NCBI GenBank assembly: GCA_007922195.1
Contig: ML682030.1
Span: forward strand, 744,001-808,000
Length of the DNA: 64,000 bases
DNA from: Podocnemis expansa
Lineage: Eukaryota; Chordata; Testudines; Podocnemididae
Reading direction: 5' to 3'
In this document: one piece after another, positions 45,311-58,052 of the stretch
How the letters are laid out: every line of letters starts with the position of its first letter
How positions within the stretch are numbered: position 1 is the stretch's first letter
Position numbers and translations under genes: made by a program
Notes under the pieces: model-generated
Databases searched by the model: none
What the model saw: the letters and a program-made list of their open reading frames with translations, nothing else
Told to the model about the DNA's origin: nothing

Positions 45311-47095
45311 TGGGTTAAGCAATTGAGACTTTCCGTTTCCTTAAATTATTTCTCTGAATGTGTTCACATGGATGTCACTTCTCCTGTTTCGTCTGGGATA
45401 AACCACACGATAACCCTCACAACAGGTAAAGAGGCATCCAATGCAATCTGCTAGGTCTGCAGAACAAGAAATGAATGAAGCAACTCAAGAATGGCCTATT
45501 TTTAATGGCTTTTTTGCAATAGTATTACACTACTGACGGATATTTAGCTTATGATCTGCTGTTACATGCAGTACTCCTTCCTCGGCAGTCATTGTCCATT
45601 TTGTATGTGTGCAATGGATTCTTCAACCCTAAGTGGAGTACTTACTCTCCAATTAGAATTAAAATGTGACTTTACACACTGGTGTTCTGTTTTCCATTCC
45701 ACTTCGTTTACATCAAGCTCTCAGTATGGAAATGTGAGTTTTGAGCATGAGGCCTAGGAAAAGCACATCATGGAGCTACCAAGTCAGTAGCAAAATGTGT
45801 CTTAGGTTACCATCACCTGTTGTCTGTTAACTGGTGCATACTGTTGTTCTGCTGATGAAACTAATGTGATTCTTTTCATTTCTAAGTGTAGACAGTAGAA
45901 GTCGTCTTTTATCTTGATCAGAAAGGTGTGCACCCTCATGAGACTATAATGGCTTCTCCATGATAAGGGTATGACATACTTGCCCCAAAACAAGATATGA
46001 GCATAACCAGCTTGGTGAGTTTGCCATTCCCTGTGCTCCTCCTGAAATGTAGTTGTCCCCGTTAGACATCAAGCACAGTAGAAATGGGTGACTTCAATGT
46101 AGGTAGCTCCAAGGCCTTTACAAAGAAGAACATTATCAGTTGTTGGAGGGCAATGAGAAGATTTGTATACCATTCCCATGACTTTTAAACTAAAATACAT
46201 GCTTAAATACAGGTTTAACATGGGAGATGATCTGAATCTAAATTTTCACTATTGACTAATGATTTAAGTTCTTCAGCTGTTAGTGTCCAGGATGAGATAC
46301 CTTAAAAAGGCCTGATCTTCAGAACTTTGGTGCTCAGAACTTTCTGAAAATAAGACATCTTTAAAGTTTTTTAAATTGTGAACCCAATTTTGCTAATCAG
46401 TTTAAAATCATAGATCCTGAAGTTTAAGTTGAATGCAGCTAGGATAGCTTCCCTACCAATATATAGCCCTCTTTTAACTGTTTTTGAACAAAATAACCAA
46501 GCAGAGGAAATTGAGCTAACAAAAAGTCTGCATTGTCATCTAGACTCATCTGTCATATATTGAAATTTGAGTCTCACTTGCAATTTGATATTTGTGGCTC
46601 TGACCAGTTTTCAGCTTTTTTTTAAATTTATACTCCTTATGAAGAAAAGTAGTGATGATGTACTGCTGCCGAGCTAGGCAGCTTTACAGAGCTGTTTTCA
46701 GAAATGTGCTGGTCTCTTCAAGATTGGTGTACAAGCAGAGTTATGTGGGCTTGAGATGTAGAGTAGATGGACAAAAACATGGGTGACAAGAATAAATTAT
46801 TTTGAGGATGGTAATTAAACAAAGGAAATCTGAAGATATTTCCTCATAGACTAATGAAAAACTCATAATGTTAAGCTTGAGGAAAATTTATGGAAAAACA
46901 TTCTATTTTGAATAAAACTTCCTGAATTTATATATGGGGATTCAGTGACAAGGTCTGCCAAGATCTTACTGCTTGGAACACAGGTCATATGTTGTTCTCA
47001 ATAATGGTTTGCTACCATAAAAAGTCTGAAAGGTACCACAAGGTTCTAAAATATATGAGAGCCATAGAAAAGGATAGTAAAGGCTTTGTATCATA
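45311..47095. other. No recognised feature
   Basis: A+T-rich presumed intron; nothing identified. Confidence 0.4.
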
Positions 47096-47099
47096 GCTT

Positions 47100-47345
47100 T
47101 TTGCACTTCCTAGCATCTTTCGTGGCAGGATCTTAAAATACTCTTATGTATGTGGACAGGTGTCATTTTTGTCTGCTACTAGATGTGGAAATTCAGGCAC
47201 AAAGAAGTGAGTTGCCCAGGTTCATACTGTATATTGATAGCAACAGAATGATGAAAAGCACCTACTCTCAGTCATTACTTTGGCTCCCCAGTACTTCATG
47301 CTTGCATTGTCAGAGCTCTTTGATCACTTATGTGGCTACAATTAG
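47100..47345 (+). repeat. MIR remnant
   Basis: 'gatgtggaaattcaggcaca' followed by 'aagaagtgagttgcccaggt' and 'tcatactg' is the MIR core. The preceding 'ctagcatctttcgtggcagg' and following text fit the flanks of the element. The open frame at 47146-47367 overlaps it by chance. Confidence 0.65.
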
Positions 47346-48835
47346 AATATATTTATTTAGGTGCTAAATGAGACCAGTTATTGACATTTATTTTTCACCA
47401 TATTTTCAAAATATGTTATAATTTCTTTACACACTTTTGTCAAGTTTTTTTTGGGTGGAGACAGGTGCCATTTTAATTTATTTTTCCCTCCTTTTGACTT
47501 CACCTAAACATATCTGGTCCAAGGAGAGTGCAAGCCTGTCTTCATCTATTATAAATGATTTTCATTTGAACATGTCATTTTGCTTTCCTGTTACAATAGA
47601 GATCAAAGTGACACAAGTTCACCACCAGTGTTCAGTAGCTCTTTTCAGTCCTCGACCTTAAAGTAATAGGATCTAGTTTAATTTGTTGCTGTCTTAGATC
47701 TCTCTCAAAGCATGTGGCACTCAGATGACTGGATATTATTGCATGCTGAGTGCTTTGTAATGGATTTCTCTATTTATAAATAAAAAATAGAGAGGAGTTT
47801 TATATCTACAGGCTTTGTGATTCTCCAGAACAATGATCTATTCATACATCTTGGCTGCAGAATATTCACAATGAAATATTTCTGGATTAATCTGAAACCT
47901 AACAGTGCTTTTAAAAACTATTGTAAGTTTTCAAAAAAATATTTCAGACCAATCAGGGATAAAAATTATAGCCTTTTTAGTTAAATATTGGAATACAATT
48001 TCTCTGCAAGGAAAAACAAATCTATGGTGACTTAATCCAAGTTGTCTGAATAAAAATACTTTCATCAGCAGTTTATGAGTTCAGAGTAAAAATAAACCTC
48101 ATTTTGTGTTTTAAAACTAGCTAAGAAAAGAGTGTGACTGCAAATCATGAAAGCAAGGAAGTTTACACTGTAAATTCACTTCTTTATTTGCCCCATTGTG
48201 CCTTATTTTGAAGTATTTACAGTAATCAGACCCTCTACTATAGGAATTTTGGAGTGGGGAGATACTCCACATTCTTTGCAGCTGAAGATTTATGACTTTG
48301 AGGCTTAATGATTTTACTTAGATAGCATTAGTAGGATCCACTGACTTCTTGTTGTCTTTGGATGTGGGATATATTGATAAGTAGGCTTTTCTGTTTCTGT
48401 TTCCCCCATGTGTGAGTATTTCTGGGAAATGACAGAATGAAGGTGGGATGGAGATATGTGAATTAAATTGTGGCAAAATGTAGTTATGGTTGGGAATGAT
48501 TTATTGTAGAGATGCCTAGCACTGAATTTAATGATTGATTGAAGCTGGTGCATATTAAATCTAGTAGGGGTTCCTGAAGCATTGAATGGGAACTCAAAGA
48601 AGGAATCCTTTAAAATACATAGAAATAGTATGGATATTTTATGTATCTTGTATGCGCTTTTCATTGCATTCCTGATAATTTACTGATAATTAGTAAGATT
48701 ATTCCATTTGGATGTTTCATGCAATATTAGTCACATTAGGAGTGAGTCTGGGACATAGTGTGTCTTACCTGACCTTAATCAAACATCAGAACTGATAGTT
48801 GACCATGCTCTTCTTGAAACTTTTTTTCTCTCTTG
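47346..48835. other. No recognised feature
   Basis: A+T-rich presumed intron; nothing identified. The 116-codon minus-strand open frame at 48314-48664 has no family signature. Confidence 0.4.
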
Positions 48836-48839
48836 GCTT

Positions 48840-49140
48840 CCATGACTCTCCTTTTTTTTGGTTTTCCTTCTACCACTCCAGCTTCTCCTTCGAAGAATTT
48901 TCCTCATTCCCCCTTCAGTCTTTTGTGGGGGTCCCTTTCTCTTCTCACACTTCACCTTATTGCTGAGTAATCTTTCCCTCAGGTACAAATTCAACTACTG
49001 TCTCTGTGCAGGTGACTCACAGATCTGCCCCTCTCATCCAGAGCAATCTCCTGTTTAGACCTTGGCCTTTCTCTCTCTCTCCTTTAGGAAGTCTAGCTAT
49101 CAGCTCATGCTCAACACGGTTAACAGAGAATAATGGTACT
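48840..49140 (+). pseudogene. Ancient L3/CR1-clade LINE remnant, reverse-transcriptase part
   Basis: 'ttcaactactgtctctgtgc' and 'aggtgactcacagatctgcc' followed by 'cctctcatccagagcaatct' tracks the L3 segment that encodes FNYHLYADDSQIY; here it reads FNYCLCAGDSQIC, with the active-site tyrosine and one aspartate changed. Upstream C/T-rich text fits the LGPLLF region. Very diverged and inactive. Confidence 0.55.
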
Positions 49141-49469
49141 GCAATCCTTAATTCTGTGGTGCTGCTGGAGCCAGCACTGCCTTCAGAGCTGGGCACCTGG
49201 CCAGCAACCACTGGTCTCCAGCCGCTTGGCTGCAGGGGCAGCACCATTGTCAGCAACATTGCATAAGTAAGGGTGACAATACCATGACCCCCTTCAATAG
49301 CCTTGTGATCTCCCTGTGACCCACTTTTGGGTAAGGACTACCTGGTTGCAATAGTGAAATTTAAGATATTTAAAGTTCTGTGATCATGAAATTTACCAAA
49401 ATGTATTGTAAATTTGATAGGACCTTGCCTGTGCTGAAAGGTTTAAAAGCTATGTTTTTCAGTCTTGAA

Positions 49470-50245
49470 AAATGATGACTGAGGGGGGACCTGATAAGTC
49501 TTTGAATATTTTAGGGTCTATTATAGAGAGATCTGTGATTTGTTGTTTTCCATGTCCACCTGGAAGTAAGATGGGAAATAATGATGATCATATACAGCAA
49601 GGAAAATTTAGGTTAGGTGTTAGGAAAAACTTCCTAATGATGGACTTGTTGTCACTGATAATGGCAAATTCACCTCCATCATTTTGAAGTTCCTGATTGA
49701 TTGATTGATCAGGTCTGTGAAGACCTGCTCAGCTGATCAGGAAGTTCGATCACTGAACACCACCCCAGCAACTGCGTAGTGCAGAGTTGGAGGGAGGCCC
49801 CCTCTTTTGACTCAGCAGTGTTTTTCAAACTTTTTGTCCTGGGACCCAGTTGAAAAAAAAAATCTTTAATGCCCATGACCCAGCAATTACATCATTGAAC
49901 AATGCATTCGAGTCTTTTGGCAGTGGCAGCAGAGGTGCTGGGTCCTGATCCTTAGTTTGAAAACCAGTGGCATAGTGGACATGCTGGGAGTAAGGTTGCT
50001 GAAAGCAGATTCACAAGTGATTTTGGGTAACTTGCATATCTTTGTTCGATCTGCCCTATAAGGATCATTAAGCATTGGAATAGACCTCCGAGGGAGGTCG
50101 TGGACTCCCTGTCATTGAAAACTTTTAAGAACAGATTGGACAGACACATGTCAGGAATGGTCTAGGTTTTTACCTTCAGGAAAAGGGACCTTGACTTGAT
50201 AATCTTTCATGATCTCTTCCAGCCCTATATTTCTCATTTTTGCCT
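49470..50245 (+). pseudogene. CR1 3' UTR remnant (copy C), interrupted
   Basis: The first part, 49470-49690, includes 'gactgaggggggacctgata' and 'aggttaggtgttaggaaaaa' followed by cttcctaatg. The second part, about 50060-50245, includes 'ttggaatagacctccgaggg', 'aagaacagattggacagaca' and 'ttgataatctttcatgatct'. Between them lie unassigned sequence (with a TGAT microsatellite near 49693-49708) and a small hAT-type element. Confidence 0.7.
49816..49969. mobile_element. hAT-type MITE, family E
   Basis: Starts CAGTGTTTTTCAAACTTTTT and ends TTAGTTTGAAAACCAGTG, good inverted ends, with 'cctgggacccagttgaaaaa' and 'gaggtgctgggtcctgatcc' pairing inside. The flanking 8 bp do not clearly match. It lies within the interrupted CR1 copy C. 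Confidence 0.65.
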
Positions 50246-50249
50246 CTCA

Positions 50250-50800
50250 GTTTCTACAACATCCTTCTGGCGGGCCTTGGCAAATAGTCTTGCCTTGCCA
50301 ACATGCATTCAGAATGCTTCTGCGGTGATCATTCCCTTAGTCTGTTGCTTTGACCATGTCAGCCCTCTCTTTCTGTACCTCCATTAGCTCCCTCTTCTCT
50401 GATTAATCAGTGAAGAGCTGCTGCCTTCATTTTTTAGTGTCTTCTCATGCTTTTGTTCATGCTGCCCCCCATGCTTGGGGAGACCTCATAAACATCCACA
50501 AAGCTATGTCACTGTTCTCCACTAATCCCTCCTGCAGTTCTCCTCTTTACCGTAATGCTTACAAAAATGGACAGTAGTTAGCGGCACACCAGCAGCCTTG
50601 TCTACTGCCATGTTAATTCATTGCTTCCTTTTGTTTCCTGTCAGTTCTGTAGCCATCTGTTGTCTCTTGTTTTGTATTTAAACTGTAAGCTTTTTGAGGT
50701 TGGGAGTGTTTTGGAGGGTAGTAGCACAGTGAGGTCCTAGTTCATGCCTAAGGTTCCAAGGTGCTGTCATTGACCAAATGATGATCTGAAATCCTGGGTA
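50250..50800 (+). pseudogene. Ancient L3/CR1-clade LINE remnant, 3' end
   Basis: Reads IQNASAVIIPLV then FDHVSPLFLYLH near 50305-50385, matching the LINE C-terminal motif 'VQNAAARLVT...DHITPLLRSLH'. It ends with 'ttaaactgtaagctttttga' and 'ggttgggagtg', the usual L2/L3-type 3' UTR wording. Together with 48840-49140 and 17750-18480 this gives three L3-like pieces. Confidence 0.55.
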
Positions 50801-53800
50801 CCGTTGTGCAGCAGCGTAAACCTCGGGTATAGAGGTAAGAAACTACAGAAGTATCCAACTTAGTCTGAAATATTTTAATTGCTTTTCATACAGAGAATTT
50901 TTACATCAAGGCAGCCATTGAACTTGCGTATGAAAGTAAGTATGCATTTTCAAAAATTGATAACTCTTTTTTAGAAGACTAGTAAAATAACCTATTAGTC
51001 AACCATGAGAATAACAAGGGCCTAAAGGCAATGTGCATTAAGATATCTTCCTCCCATAGCAGCCGCTTTGCAATATAATTTTTTTGAAAGTATTCATGCT
51101 GAAACCAGCAAACCTAGAATAGCATCATGGGTGTATCTTTTTCAGGTTTTCTTTGTCCACTGAAAACTTTCTGATTTTCCTGTTTGCATTCAGTTTATTT
51201 ATCAAGATATCCATCCAACAACTGAGTAAGAAATAAACATATAATTTTGACCTTTATACAAAGCTGTACTTGCAAAACATTGGTTTCTGAAGCAAAACTT
51301 CAGTCTTGTTTCAAAATGAATAGCATTTTAACAAATACATCTGATAAATTCCCTGACAAAAGGGCAAGTTTAATTGTATGTCTGTCGGGAATCTTACAGG
51401 CCAGAGACAAAGGTTAAAATAGTTATTTATGACTGTTCCCAAACATTCTGTTGAGTATCTTGCTGTCTGCATGCAACTCATTGCTGTGGCACACAGAAGA
51501 ATAAATACATTCTATTTTTCAAGAATGTCTTTGATCTACCTGAATCCCAGAGCGCTTTACAATCTTTGATTGTACAAACTACAGAATGTATGTGGCTCAT
51601 TTAATCCATAACTCAAATACAACCACCTTTTAAAGTGAAATATGAGAACCATTTAATAATGCACATCAAAACTATACAGTTTAAAATGAGTTATGAAGAA
51701 AACGTATGTAGGGAAACTTTTTCACAATCCCTCTCTTCAAAGTTGAATTTCCCCAAAACATTGGACAAGTATAAATTCCATTAATTTTAAAAACTATAAG
51801 TTATATACAGAGTATGCTTTATACAGTTAGAAGGGAGCCTTATAAGCTAGATGTTCTTGTAAATAAACTTGTTGCACACGCTGATCTTGCATAAACTGAA
51901 TTTACTGTGTCATTTAATTGGGAAAGTTAAGGTCAGAGACGTATCCATGTAAAAAATGTCATTTATATACTTGGACACCAGGTCTGTTGATTATTTTAAG
52001 TCCATCATTATTATTTTTGTCAATAAATAATAAGATAGGAATAATATTTTAATCATATTGGAAATAAATCTGTGGGGAACGGAGTAGACTGTATTCAGTC
52101 TTTCATCGTTATCATCATCGTAGTCATCATCAATTGCTAGCTAACTGCTAGGTGTCTTTCTCCCACTTCCCCCCCCCCCCCCATGCTAAACAAAAAGGAC
52201 TGGTTTGGACTCCCAAATATGAATTTGCAGGGTTGCAACTTACAAAAATCCCACCCCCATCTTTTCAGCTGTAAATTGAACAGTTCTGGTGATAGAATTA
52301 ATATCACAAATCTGAAGCCCTCCACTGCTAGTTTTTGGGACTTAGTTTTGCTATTAGTTTCAGCATAACAAATTTAGCTCTTATTTCTGAAGTATAAAAT
52401 TTTCTTTACAGGTTTGTGATCCAAAAGATTAAAGTATTTTACCTCTAGAAACTACTTTAAGGTTTTTTAATTTCCAAATTCCCCACAGATACTTGATTTT
52501 TTAAAAATATTTTTGGGCTAAACCTTAATGTTGCCATAAATGGTAGTGAGATGAGGGAATTTAAGTAAACACTTGCTAAAGTGGCAAGCCAAGGAAATGC
52601 AAAATAGAAGAAAAGTTTTAAGCATAGCCACTCTCTTAAAGAGGTTAGGATCATGATGAGGTATTCAGATGCTAGTAGATAGTAAGTTGATGTGTACTGC
52701 AGAAATAGCTTAGGTACAGCAGCATGAGCTTATTTTTTGAACTTATAATACTTCGTAAAATCTTTAGAGAGACAGTGAGTGTCTTTTGTGTGTATATCTT
52801 TACACAGAATGTAAAAGATATTTCCTCCAAGTTTGTTCCTTTAAAACTGATTGCCACTGCCATTTATACAAAGCATGGAATCATAAAAACTAACCATGTA
52901 ATATGATGATCTTCTCTTCTGAATTCTGTTTTCCTCTTGTTTTACCTTGAATAATGCATAAGTATTTCTGATCTTTCTCTGCCCAAGTAATTTATCATGT
53001 CCTGAATTGGAGAAGAATATCTAAGGAGCCTGTAGCTCAGGTAGCCTAGAGTAGATTATTAGCTGTGACTGCAGTTTTGCCCTAAGCATTGTCAGGTACC
53101 CAACCTCAGGTGAACAGCTTCTTACTTGTCAAGCTTGTAAATATCTGAGCAGATGGAGTCATAAAATATTTGTCAGAATATTCTTCTTATAAATCTTAAA
53201 TTGAAAAGCCAAGTTAATTCAGGGAATGTGATTCTATACCATACTGTTACTGTAGTCCTAAAAACACTCAACATATAGCACTCTTACACTCTGATTTGTT
53301 GTTTTGCCGTGTGTTTATAAAGGCAATATACTTTTGAACCTGCATTTGCTAGGAGTCTTTATGGATTTTTGTTGCATGTGCATATTGTTTTATTACTGGG
53401 GAGAAAGAAACAAAAGAAAAACTCATGGTGCTTGAGACTATTACCTGGAGTTTTCTGAACCCAAAAGTATGGTAACTAGCCTGTGTTTTCCGGGTGGTGT
53501 CAGGATATAAATCACTGGGGACATAGCTCCGCCATCTGATAAATGAGATGTAGGCATGAGTGCTTTCACCCCAAAATCCTTGGAGTAAAGGATGCTGACA
53601 CCTTTGCAATAAAGTTCCAGGACAACTAATGAAGATCTTGTTGAAGGTGAACAATGGGAGAAGTCAAAGATCTGGTAAACATGTTGGAGCAATATCACAA
53701 ATAATCTGTAACAACTCTCCATAAATATATTTACCGATTAAAGTTGATTTTTTGTGTTTCACTAATTGTTGAAAATTCTTCCACTGGATCTGATGGTCCT

Positions 53801-54625
53801 TTCTCTAAAAGTAAATGTAACTCATTGGTTAGCAGATAATGGATGCTCAAAAGATGCTATATAAACATTTTTCGTTGGCCTAACTCTGTTCCTGTTAAAG
53901 TCGATGGGGGATTTATCATTAACTTCAGTGACTGCATAGTTAGGTAAATTCTGAACATCACACTAAAATTTTTTGTACCACATCACTACCTATACTAACC
54001 ATCCTCCAGCTTTTTGACACAGAAATCACATTTGTGCATTTGCACGCACGCAAGCAAAATTAAATAAATAATGCGGAGGCAATTAAATGCTCCTAACAGT
54101 TCCTGTTTGTAAGATATGCCTTTCTGTGTTTCAGGTTTTTATCGTTTCTTAAGTCTTTTCTCTTAATTTAAAAATCTAATACACTTGCCATTTTCACTTT
54201 CAGGGATTTTCCTGTAAAACGAAAAACTTAAAACATTTAAACTGCTGGTGATATATTGTTGTTAAGATATTTTAGAAGGCTATATGCCCAGCAGTTTCAA
54301 AGGATGCTGACTTAGGGCAGTCGTAGCTGATGCATCAGGATAGATTGAAAGTAGTTTTCAGATCAAAATATAGTTTATTATTTAAAAAAAAAAAGTATTG
54401 CTTGCACCACTATAAAAGGCCTGAGAAGTAAGATTATTTGATTAGTCTTAATTCATCTAATCTTCATAGGAAGTTTCTGAATTTAGAGTGAGTGATCAGT
54501 TCACAACTTTTAGACACTTCTACATGTATATGAGAGGGATAGAGCATAAGTTGACAATCACATATAAAGCTTCTGTATCTTCAATGCTTTTACTGCATTT
54601 TTGTGACTGTGGTACCCATGGGATA
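50801..54625. other. No gene; C homopolymer and ATC-rich patch
   Basis: 3.8 kb of A+T-rich presumed intron. It contains a short imperfect ATC repeat near 52105-52132 and a C homopolymer of about 14 near 52169-52182. No exon was recognised. Confidence 0.4.
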
Positions 54626-54628
54626 TCA

Positions 54629-54800
54629 GTAGAGCCCTCCATGGGTACAACATGTATTTCTGGATGTGGTGGTGGGACTGTGGATTTGCAGGACTTTGGA
54701 TACAAAATATGGATTTGCAGCCATCTGTGATCCTTAGAAATTATGGGCAGATCTACAGAGGATAAAAACGTTGTCTATGGATTTGCAGGGTACTCAACAT
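54629..54800 (+). repeat. 'ctgtggat' element, second locus
   Basis: Begins near 'gtagagccctccatgggtac' and ends near 'tatggatttgcagggtactc', with 'gactgtggatttgcaggact' and 'atatggatttgcagccatct' inside. It is related in wording to 1640-1876 but more diverged. Confidence 0.45.
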
Positions 54801-55925
54801 CTGTGTATATCTCCTTAGTTATTTTACTACTTCTCTGGGTCCAAAACATTTTTACCTGTACAAGGTAGGGGAATCTTGCCTTCTGCAGTGACCCGCATTA
54901 CTTCATTCTGTTATATATTGTGAACACTCTAAAATTTGATCCAAGAGTCTTACAAATTTCCTACATTGCAATCTCAGTTTAGTGACCCTAGTCCGTACCA
55001 CAGCAAGCTGAGGTGACTTTTGGCACTGTGAAATACTTCCTGCAATTACCTTCAATTTTTCTACAGCATTCATTGCTAAATGCACTGAAACTGCAAGAAA
55101 TCTCTTTGTGTGACATTTATATTTTTGTTGGTTCACATAGGGCATTATCACCTTGGAACTTGGTCTCTCTTTCTGTCCAGGCAACTAATATGGATTTTTT
55201 TTCTGTTTTCAATCATTCTTAGTGTCTTCTGGAATGACTTTGTGAAGGAAAAGTAATCGCAAGCAAACACATATTGTTATATTATTTATATTACAAACTG
55301 CCCTTATACTTTGGGTGACACTGTTGAAGGCAGTAGGAAGTTGGCTCAGAAAATTCAAATTTTATTCAAGGTAATGTATAACTGCTGATGCAATGTCTTT
55401 TTGGCATTGCAGTTCTCAGATCTATGCTATTAAACTTTCAGTTCAAAATCCTTAAATGCAAACCCATGCTCATGTCATTTAGTTCTTGATTTCGTAGCAT
55501 AAGGTGTGGTTTAGAAAAAGCCCTTTGTGTTACAGCTTCTTCTTACTTTCTGTCTCATGAGATCTGTAGGTGTGACATATGGTCTTACTTGATACTATTA
55601 CTAGTTATTGTTGTGCAGTGAATCCGGATTTGGCATGCCAGGTTTGAAAAGGTGATTTCTGGTCTGATAGGTCCTTCCTTTAAAATAGCTTGTTCTCGTC
55701 AACCTGCACAAATCTGTTTTTGTTGGGAAGAAAAGTTAAATGAAATATCATTTTGAATGATAGTCTTAAAAACATTTATTTCCTTTATAATTAACATTTA
55801 CTGCTGAAATTTCAAGGCACAATTTTAGGGCTTTCATCACAGATGTAGCTTTTGCAGATTTTAAGACTGGAAAAGATCAGCAAATTATATGGTCTGGCTT
55901 ATCAGTGATCCCTTGATGGTGACGG
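54801..55925. other. No recognised feature
   Basis: A+T-rich presumed intron; nothing identified. Confidence 0.4.
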
Positions 55926-55929
55926 ATGA

Positions 55930-56660
55930 TTTCTTTAAGAGGTTTTATTTTACATGGGTTCTTTGGTGACTATAGTGTCTGATCTTTGAGCCACAAAGTT
56001 ATTAGCAGACATTGCAAGTGGTGTTGCAAGGTAGGGTTGGACCATGATGGCTTCATGACTGGGATCTGTCCCCCCCCCCCCCCGGGGGGGGGGGGGTTTT
56101 TTTTTTTTTTTTTGTTATGGAAAGATTTTCCTTGGGTGGGGAAAGTAAATCTTTGCCAGCTAGTCCTGTCTTGATCTACTGTCTTCCAGGATGTGATGCT
56201 GATGCCACATCTCTTGATGCTTGTCTTGATATGTCTTTGAAGCATTTCTTTTGATCTCCCAATGTCCTTTCTCCTTTGGTGAATTGGGTGTACAGCAGTT
56301 GGTTTGGTAAGCATGCATCAAGCATGCACACTCAGTGTCTGCTCCTGCTCAGCTGGTGCTAGATAATCAAGGCTTCAACACTGAAGACGTTGGCTTCCAT
56401 GAGGACATGGACATTAGTATGGGTAAGGTTCTGGTGCTGGCTCTCAAAGTTTTTCAGGTGCTTTCTGTAGTTTACCCAAGTCTTGCAGCCATAGAGGAGA
56501 GTTGGGATTACCATTGCTTTGTAACCTAAAGGTCTAGAGTGTGTTCTGGTGCCATGGTAGAGTTGGATAAAGATCCAGTTCTAGAGGGATATTGCTTGCG
56601 AGAATCCCATTCACTGGTATCTCCCCATTTACAGCTATATTTTGAGATCTCTCAGTGAGC
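55930..56660 (-). pseudogene. Non-LTR retrotransposon C-terminal remnant (clade unassigned)
   Basis: On the minus strand, from high to low coordinates: YKAMVIPTLLYGCKTWVNYR with HLKNFESQHQN at about 56430-56535, then about 150 bp later RRKDIGRSKEMLQRHIK, then CGISITSWKTVDQDRTSWQR near 56140-56200, and after a homopolymer tract a cysteine-rich CNTTCNVC near 56000. This order matches the C-terminal region of a widespread LINE type: LLYGCETW..YRRH, then GRPKKRYKD..K, then GI...SWE.LAQDR..WR, then a zinc finger. It differs from the CR1 copies. Frameshifts separate the parts. The 114-codon open frame at 55970-56314 is a piece of it. Confidence 0.6.
56070..56113. repeat. C-G-T homopolymer junction
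   Basis: Fourteen C, thirteen G and seventeen T follow one another without interruption. The C and G blocks are perfect inverse complements with no loop. It sits inside the LINE remnant, between its WQR-type motif and its zinc-finger motif. Confidence 0.9.
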
Positions 56661-56810
56661 CCATTTTAAATCTATCTAATGTGACCTTCAGATAAAAAAA
56701 AAACAAAACTTGTCTTACTAATTAAAATGTAGTGTGGCATGAAGTAAAGTACCTTGGATAAATGCAAGTATTCTAGTAAAAAAAATGAGCCTATTTCCTC
56801 CTGTGCCCTT

Positions 56811-56837
56811 TTAAAAAAAAAAAAAAAAAAAAAAAAA
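56811..56837. repeat. A homopolymer
   Basis: About 26 A in a row, preceded by 'cctgtgccctttt' and followed by 'ggagatgggtgagtgg'. It may be the tail of a retroelement but no body was recognised upstream. Confidence 0.8.
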
Positions 56838-57219
56838 GGAGATGGGTGAGTGGAAGTGAAGGATTAATATATTACAGGTAAGACTTCCTAAGAGAATCTG
56901 AGAATCCTTTTTAACTTCGTGGTACACAGGAGCAGGAATTTATCAAGCATTACTATGTAGTGGAGACTCCATGGACCCACCTCGCATTGGCAGTGTTGGG
57001 TTTCCATCATATGCCTTGGTTAGTAATAATTCTAGCACTTGGACAGCAGGTTGGTCAGTATTTCAGAGCTTCTTACAAACCTACAACTCCTGCAAGGTTT
57101 GCATGTGAACGTGTAGTTTGACTCACCCACTTCTGAATTGCAAATATGTAAGTAATAAGTTCTTGCTTAGTAATAGTCCTCAGTTGAACTCAAAATGTTT
57201 TGCAAAGGAAGTGTCATGT

Positions 57220-57362
57220 TCATTTAATACATGTGGAGAACTCGTGTACAGAGACGTGAACTGACTTGCTCAAGGTCACCCAACAGGATAGTGGTGGAGA
57301 AGAAAAGAAAACCCAAGTTTTGTTAGTCCCATCCCACTGCTCACTCCACTAGGCCACACTGA
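57220..57362 (+). repeat. MIR remnant
   Basis: 'agagacgtgaactgacttgc', 'tcaaggtcacccaacaggat' and 'ctcactccactaggccacac' are close to the MIR consensus, including the 'ccactaggcca' tail. This is one of the best-preserved MIRs in the window. Confidence 0.75.
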
Positions 57363-57639
57363 CTAGAATTTGGCAGATGCTGAACAGTACACAGTAATGT
57401 AGCACAAAAAGTGGAAAAACAGTTAGTGACTAAAGCTACAGATGGGATTTTGAAAACTAGATTATAATGAACTAAGCTGAAATTTGACCAAGAGAGCAGT
57501 ACTGTATAAGGGATGTTCATATTTTGTCATTGTTGTTTTAAGTAAAAGTCAAGAAGAGATCATGAACAATGGACAAAAGTTCACAGAAGCCATGATCTCT
57601 CCCTTTATTTTACTAAAAATAACTGTATGTGACAAAATG

Positions 57640-58052
57640 GGGCAGACTGAGGGGTGGAGCTGGGTGCAATGAGAGCAGGAGGGCAGGGTCACTCGCCAAG
57701 GAGCTAGGGACTCAGAGCTGGGAAATCGTGTCCTGCAGGCACCTCACTGCCCTGTCCTGTGACTTGGAGCTATGGGCGCCTGTGTCCTGCAGGGTCTAGT
57801 GCAGATTTGAGCTGTGTGGCGCTCCTGCTGCCCTATAGGTTCGAGGGCAGCTCAGAGAGGTTTTTGGGGGGCGGGGGTGACTCTGCCTCCCATGGACTTC
57901 CTGCCACTTGCAGCAGCTGCTCCAAGCTCCAGTGCCTCCCCAGATTCAAGGATCTGTTGCTGTAGCTTCGTCCTCTGGGTTTCTCCCCCCCCCGCCAGGG
58001 AGCCTCTGAGACCCCCAGTGATTGACAGTTTCTCACCCCACATGCTCTAGCT
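57640..58052. other. G+C-rich patch, no recognised gene
   Basis: Abruptly more G+C-rich than its surroundings, with 'gtcctgcagg' twice and a C homopolymer near 57986-57993. Overlapping open frames on both strands (57759-58050) show no family motif. It could be the interior of a DNA element whose right border is the family C fragment that follows. Confidence 0.35.
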
